From the NCBI GenBank assembly GCA_026182355.1, contig JAPFBL010000068.1, forward strand, positions 10,639,001 through 10,703,000: DNA of 64,000 nt, written 5' to 3'. Position 1 is the stretch's first letter. Every line of letters starts with the position of its first letter. The position numbers were made by a program, and so were the translations under genes. The notes beneath the pieces are model-generated. The model saw nothing but the letters and a program-made list of their open reading frames with translations, had not been told where the DNA came from and searched no databases. The DNA is from Hermatobates lingyangjiaoensis (lineage: Eukaryota; Arthropoda; Insecta; Hemiptera; Hermatobatidae). This document shows positions 62,144-64,000 of the stretch, in pieces.

Positions 62144-62176
62144 CTACTATATTTCGACTACCTCGTCATCAGGTGG
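62144..62176 (-). ncRNA. ATAT-family hammerhead-like motif
   Basis: The minus strand reads CCAC, CTGATGA, C, GA-GGTAG-TC, GAA, ATAT, A (position 17) and GTAG. The core is intact. Stem I pairs three of four bases. Stem II is short. Confidence 0.45.
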
Positions 62177-62422
62177 AAAGGTCACTCCAATGGCAAGTGA
62201 GGACTCATCTGAAGTCTCGTAAATAATAACAAAAAATTCATAACAGGAGTGCACGAGATTTTGTGAGGAATAAGGTAGGTGTGATTTCTAAGGAAGGAAG
62301 GAACAGGGTTGATGATAGGACAAGTAAGACAACTAATACGTCCACGTTTAACCATATTTATCCTGTCTCCCTTGTTCTATGATCAATAATGAGATAACAG
62401 AGGCATCAACTCTGTTAATTCC

Positions 62423-62677
62423 TTAATAGCCTTCCTTAGCAATTACACCTACTCTATTCTTCACAAAAGCTATTATTCTTGTAACTGCGTTTATTGATTC
62501 GAATGCACTCAATGTGATGCTTTTTATGTGAGTTTGGTTTCCACCTAGCCAAGCTTGCGTGATGTTATGAATAATCACAGGTCTTGCGTTGGTAAGCGCA
62601 GTGACCTTTCCGTTCCCATTCATGCCAGTTCTCACGGACTCAGTTTCAATTACTGTTTCGAACAAGTTCTTAAGCAA
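62423..62677 (-). pseudogene. Unassigned coding-like relic with NGNGK motif (copy 2)
   Basis: An 84-codon minus frame with FETVIETESVRTGMNGNGKV, alignable at DNA and peptide level with 38995-39264. The function is unrecognised. Recurrence in the window points to a dispersed repeat rather than a host gene. Confidence 0.3.
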
Positions 62678-62732
62678 ATTATTGATTCCAACAGAGTCTC
62701 TCTCTGTGCGTTACTATTTCCTTTTTTGAAAG

Positions 62733-62736
<4 letters not shown>

Positions 62737-62784
<48 letters not shown>
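62737..62784 (+). repeat. Compound (CT)n(TA)n microsatellite
   Basis: About 15 CT followed by about 9 TA units, immediately abutting the GATCAAACC end of the next hammerhead dimer. Confidence 0.95.
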
Positions 62785-62815
62785 GATCAAACCACAATAT
62801 CAAATGAGAAAACAT

Positions 62816-62858
62816 GACTAAGATCTTTCAACCGTAACAAGCGGTCTTCGTCAGAGTC
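62816..62858 (-). ncRNA. AGATCT-family hammerhead-like motif, intact core
   Basis: The minus strand reads GACT, CTGACGA, A, GACCG-CTTGTTA-CGGTT, GAA, AGATCT, T and AGTC, the same as the 36756-36798 copy. Confidence 0.65.
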
Positions 62859-62901
62859 AAAAACCACCCAACTGAAAAACAAAACCCATCAGTTGGGTTT
62901 T

Positions 62902-62943
62902 TGACTCTGATGAAGACGCTCGTTACGGTTGAAAGATCTTAGT
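62902..62943 (+). ncRNA. AGATCT-family hammerhead-like motif, stem II indel
   Basis: GACT, CTGATGA, A, then GACGCTCGTTACGGTT. One base of stem II is lost relative to the other copies, leaving GAC or G-C register pairs only. GAA, AGATCT, T and AGTC follow. Confidence 0.5.
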
Positions 62944-63058
62944 CTTATTTTCCCATGTCATATTGTGGTTTGATCATTGATTGTTATCTCACGTCTTTTT
63001 GTGAAATCTTTATATATATATATATATGAGTCAGTCACGACTGCTCGCAAGAGTACAT

Positions 63059-63092
63059 CTACCTGATGACGACGCTAGTCGAAATATGGTAG
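63059..63092 (+). ncRNA. ATAT-family hammerhead-like motif, G17 variant
   Basis: CTAC (stem I), CTGATGA, C, GAC-GCTA-GTC, GAA, ATAT, G and GTAG. Helices are fully complementary, but position 17 is G (63088) where A, C or U is required, so cleavage is not expected. Confidence 0.5.
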
Positions 63093-63197
63093 TGAATGTT
63101 GTATGTCTTTATCTATGTTTTTCTCTTCTTGTATTGAGTTATATATATATATATATATATATATAGTCGTTATCAGCCTTTGGAGCGATTCACATCT

Positions 63198-63230
63198 ATT
63201 CCTGACGACGAGGACATCGAAATATAGTAG
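63198..63230 (+). ncRNA. ATAT-family hammerhead-like motif
   Basis: CTGACGA (63202-63208), C, GA-GGACA-TC, GAA, ATAT, A and GTAG. The core and position 17 are acceptable. The bases before the core (ATTC) pair poorly with GTAG. Confidence 0.45.
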
Positions 63231-63235
63231 TGAGT

Positions 63236-63490
63236 TGAATGGCCGACCCCCTACAAGGGTCTACAGTTTTAAGTCTCCCACAGGATCCATGAGGATTCGA
63301 TCGACCCCCTACTAGAGGGAAAGTACCCGTTACCCCGGGATCAGGGGTTGCAATGATTTGACTCCTCTGGGCCCAGTTTTGGGTGCTCCAGGACTAGATG
63401 TTAGAGAGAAAGGGATTAAAACCCCTTGTCGGCCAAACGCCACCTGGCAGTAAGGACTTGGTGGGAGGAGATCTTGTCTCGCTCTTTGTT
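63236..63490 (+). other. Unassigned GC-rich insert
   Basis: About 250 bp of GC-rich sequence (GGCCGACCCCCTACAAGGG, CCCGTTACCCCGGGATCAGG) unlike its surroundings. No frame is open across it. It could be a fragment of a retroelement or rDNA-like insertion, but I recognise nothing specific. Confidence 0.3.
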
Positions 63491-63635
63491 AGATTTAGTG
63501 ATAGTAGTGAGTTCACTGATTTCTTTTCTATGTCTTTTTTTCGAAAATTCTAGTTTATATATATATATATATATATATGTCGCCTTCCACTCGCACTTCT
63601 GATCGCACGTACCTCTTCTTATTCCCTTCTACTCT

Positions 63636-63672
63636 CTTCCTGATGACGAAGTTCAGTTCGAAATAATATTGA
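63636..63672 (+). ncRNA. ATAT-family hammerhead-like motif, diverged
   Basis: CTTC, CTGATGA, C, GAA-GTTCAG-TTC, GAA, then ATAATATT (AATATT is palindromic). Stem II keeps pairing with a sequence different from that of the other copies. The second stem I strand is not found. Confidence 0.35.
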
Positions 63673-63789
63673 TCCAGTGTTCTCGTGTCTTTTATGTGCT
63701 GTCTTTTTCATTTATATACAAATAAAATTCCACCTCAACACGTGAAATAAAAAGAAACATCTAAACCACAGTTTAAATTTCAGAAATGG

Positions 63790-63832
63790 GACTAAAATCT
63801 GTCGACCAAAATAACTGGTCCTCGTCAGAGTC
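63790..63832 (-). ncRNA. AGATCT-family hammerhead-like motif with compensated stem II
   Basis: The minus strand reads GACT, CTGACGA, extra G, GACCA-GTTATTT-TGGTC, GAC (A14 changed to C), AGATTT, T and AGTC. Stem II has changed on both sides (GACCG/CGGTC to GACCA/TGGTC) and still pairs. The A14 change should abolish activity. It is a diverged unit spanning about 63720-63850. Confidence 0.5.
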
Positions 63833-64000
63833 ACATTTGAATTGGTTTTAGGTATATATTATGTATTTTATAAATGCATATTTATTATATAATGTATTAT
63901 ATATTTATACTTTCAAGCAACATCGAAAACCATTCAACAAACAAAATAAAATAATATCAGAAAGAGGAAAACGTAGAATAAACACACTAAGAATTTTCGA

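Larger units (their letters stand above)
62785..63027. repeat. Inverted dimer of AGATCT-family hammerhead elements
   Basis: A minus unit (62785-62875) and a plus unit (about 62889-63012) sit head-to-head around CCACCCAACTGAAAAACAAA. Both ends are bounded by (TA)n. It has the same organisation as 24841-25031, but with a TTGTTATCTCACGTC tail retained only on the right. Confidence 0.85.
63028..63720 (+). repeat. Three same-strand ATAT-family units separated by (TA)n
   Basis: Hammerhead-like cores at 63063, 63202 and 63640 each follow a (TA)n tract by about 40-65 bases. The first two, and probably the third, are followed by GTAGTGA-type sequence and a TTTTT-rich tail. (TA)n tracts lie at 63010-63027, 63140-63164 and 63555-63577. 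A GC-rich insert (63240-63480) of unknown origin separates units two and three. Confidence 0.6.

Noticed and set aside
9953..63832. C/D box snoRNAs suggested by TGATGA and CTGA words
   Set aside because: The words occur together as CTGATGA followed by a hairpin and GAAA, without a separate box D, terminal stem or guide spacing; the hammerhead model explains more positions.

Overview
The window is AT-rich nuclear DNA of an animal, most likely an arthropod. It has no long open frames. Instead there are short exons with GT/AG splice sites, many (TA)n tracts and much decayed transposon sequence. The one gene I recognise encodes a protein of the TP53INP/DOR family whose N-terminus and central motif look arthropod-like. 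The AACCTAACCT-type repeat near 16.25 kb is also seen in many insects. The exact taxon cannot be read from the window.

Gene. A complete coding sequence for a TP53INP/DOR homologue (autophagy and nuclear-receptor co-regulator) lies on the minus strand in three exons, at 4251-4110, 2478-2162 and 716-567. Splice phases agree at both junctions and the product is 202 residues. The exon-1 acceptor abuts the ATG, so an untranslated first exon must lie further up, either above 4.26 kb or outside the window.

Repeats. The rest is dominated by mobile-element debris. The most striking component is a set of about 20 short motifs with the architecture of type I hammerhead ribozymes. Each has CTGANGA, one extra base, a variable but paired stem II, GAA, a palindromic 4-6 base stem III, one base, and then the complement of the bases just before CTGANGA. 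They fall into families by stem III (AGATCT, ATAT, AATT, ACGT, AGCT). They sit beside (TA)n tracts and often occur as inverted pairs, at 10.0, 10.6-11.0, 22.4-22.7, 24.8-26.1, 36.5-36.8 and 62.1-63.8 kb. This is what non-autonomous hammerhead retroelements related to Penelope-like elements would leave.

Other relics are a Helitron Rep/helicase fragment (59.16-59.53 kb), a hAT transposase C-terminus (50.86-51.10 kb), a LINE-type RNase H fragment (50.59-50.75 kb), an unassigned decayed coding stretch (53.0-53.64 kb, minus), a foldback/MITE-like element (51.47-52.00 kb), a three-copy interspersed repeat (13.0, 30.1 and 55.7 kb) and tRNA-derived fragments (32.3 and 47.75 kb). Scattered GC-richer islands of 100-300 bp carry short open frames, a few with plausible splice sites. 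I could not identify any of them, and they are flagged with low confidence.
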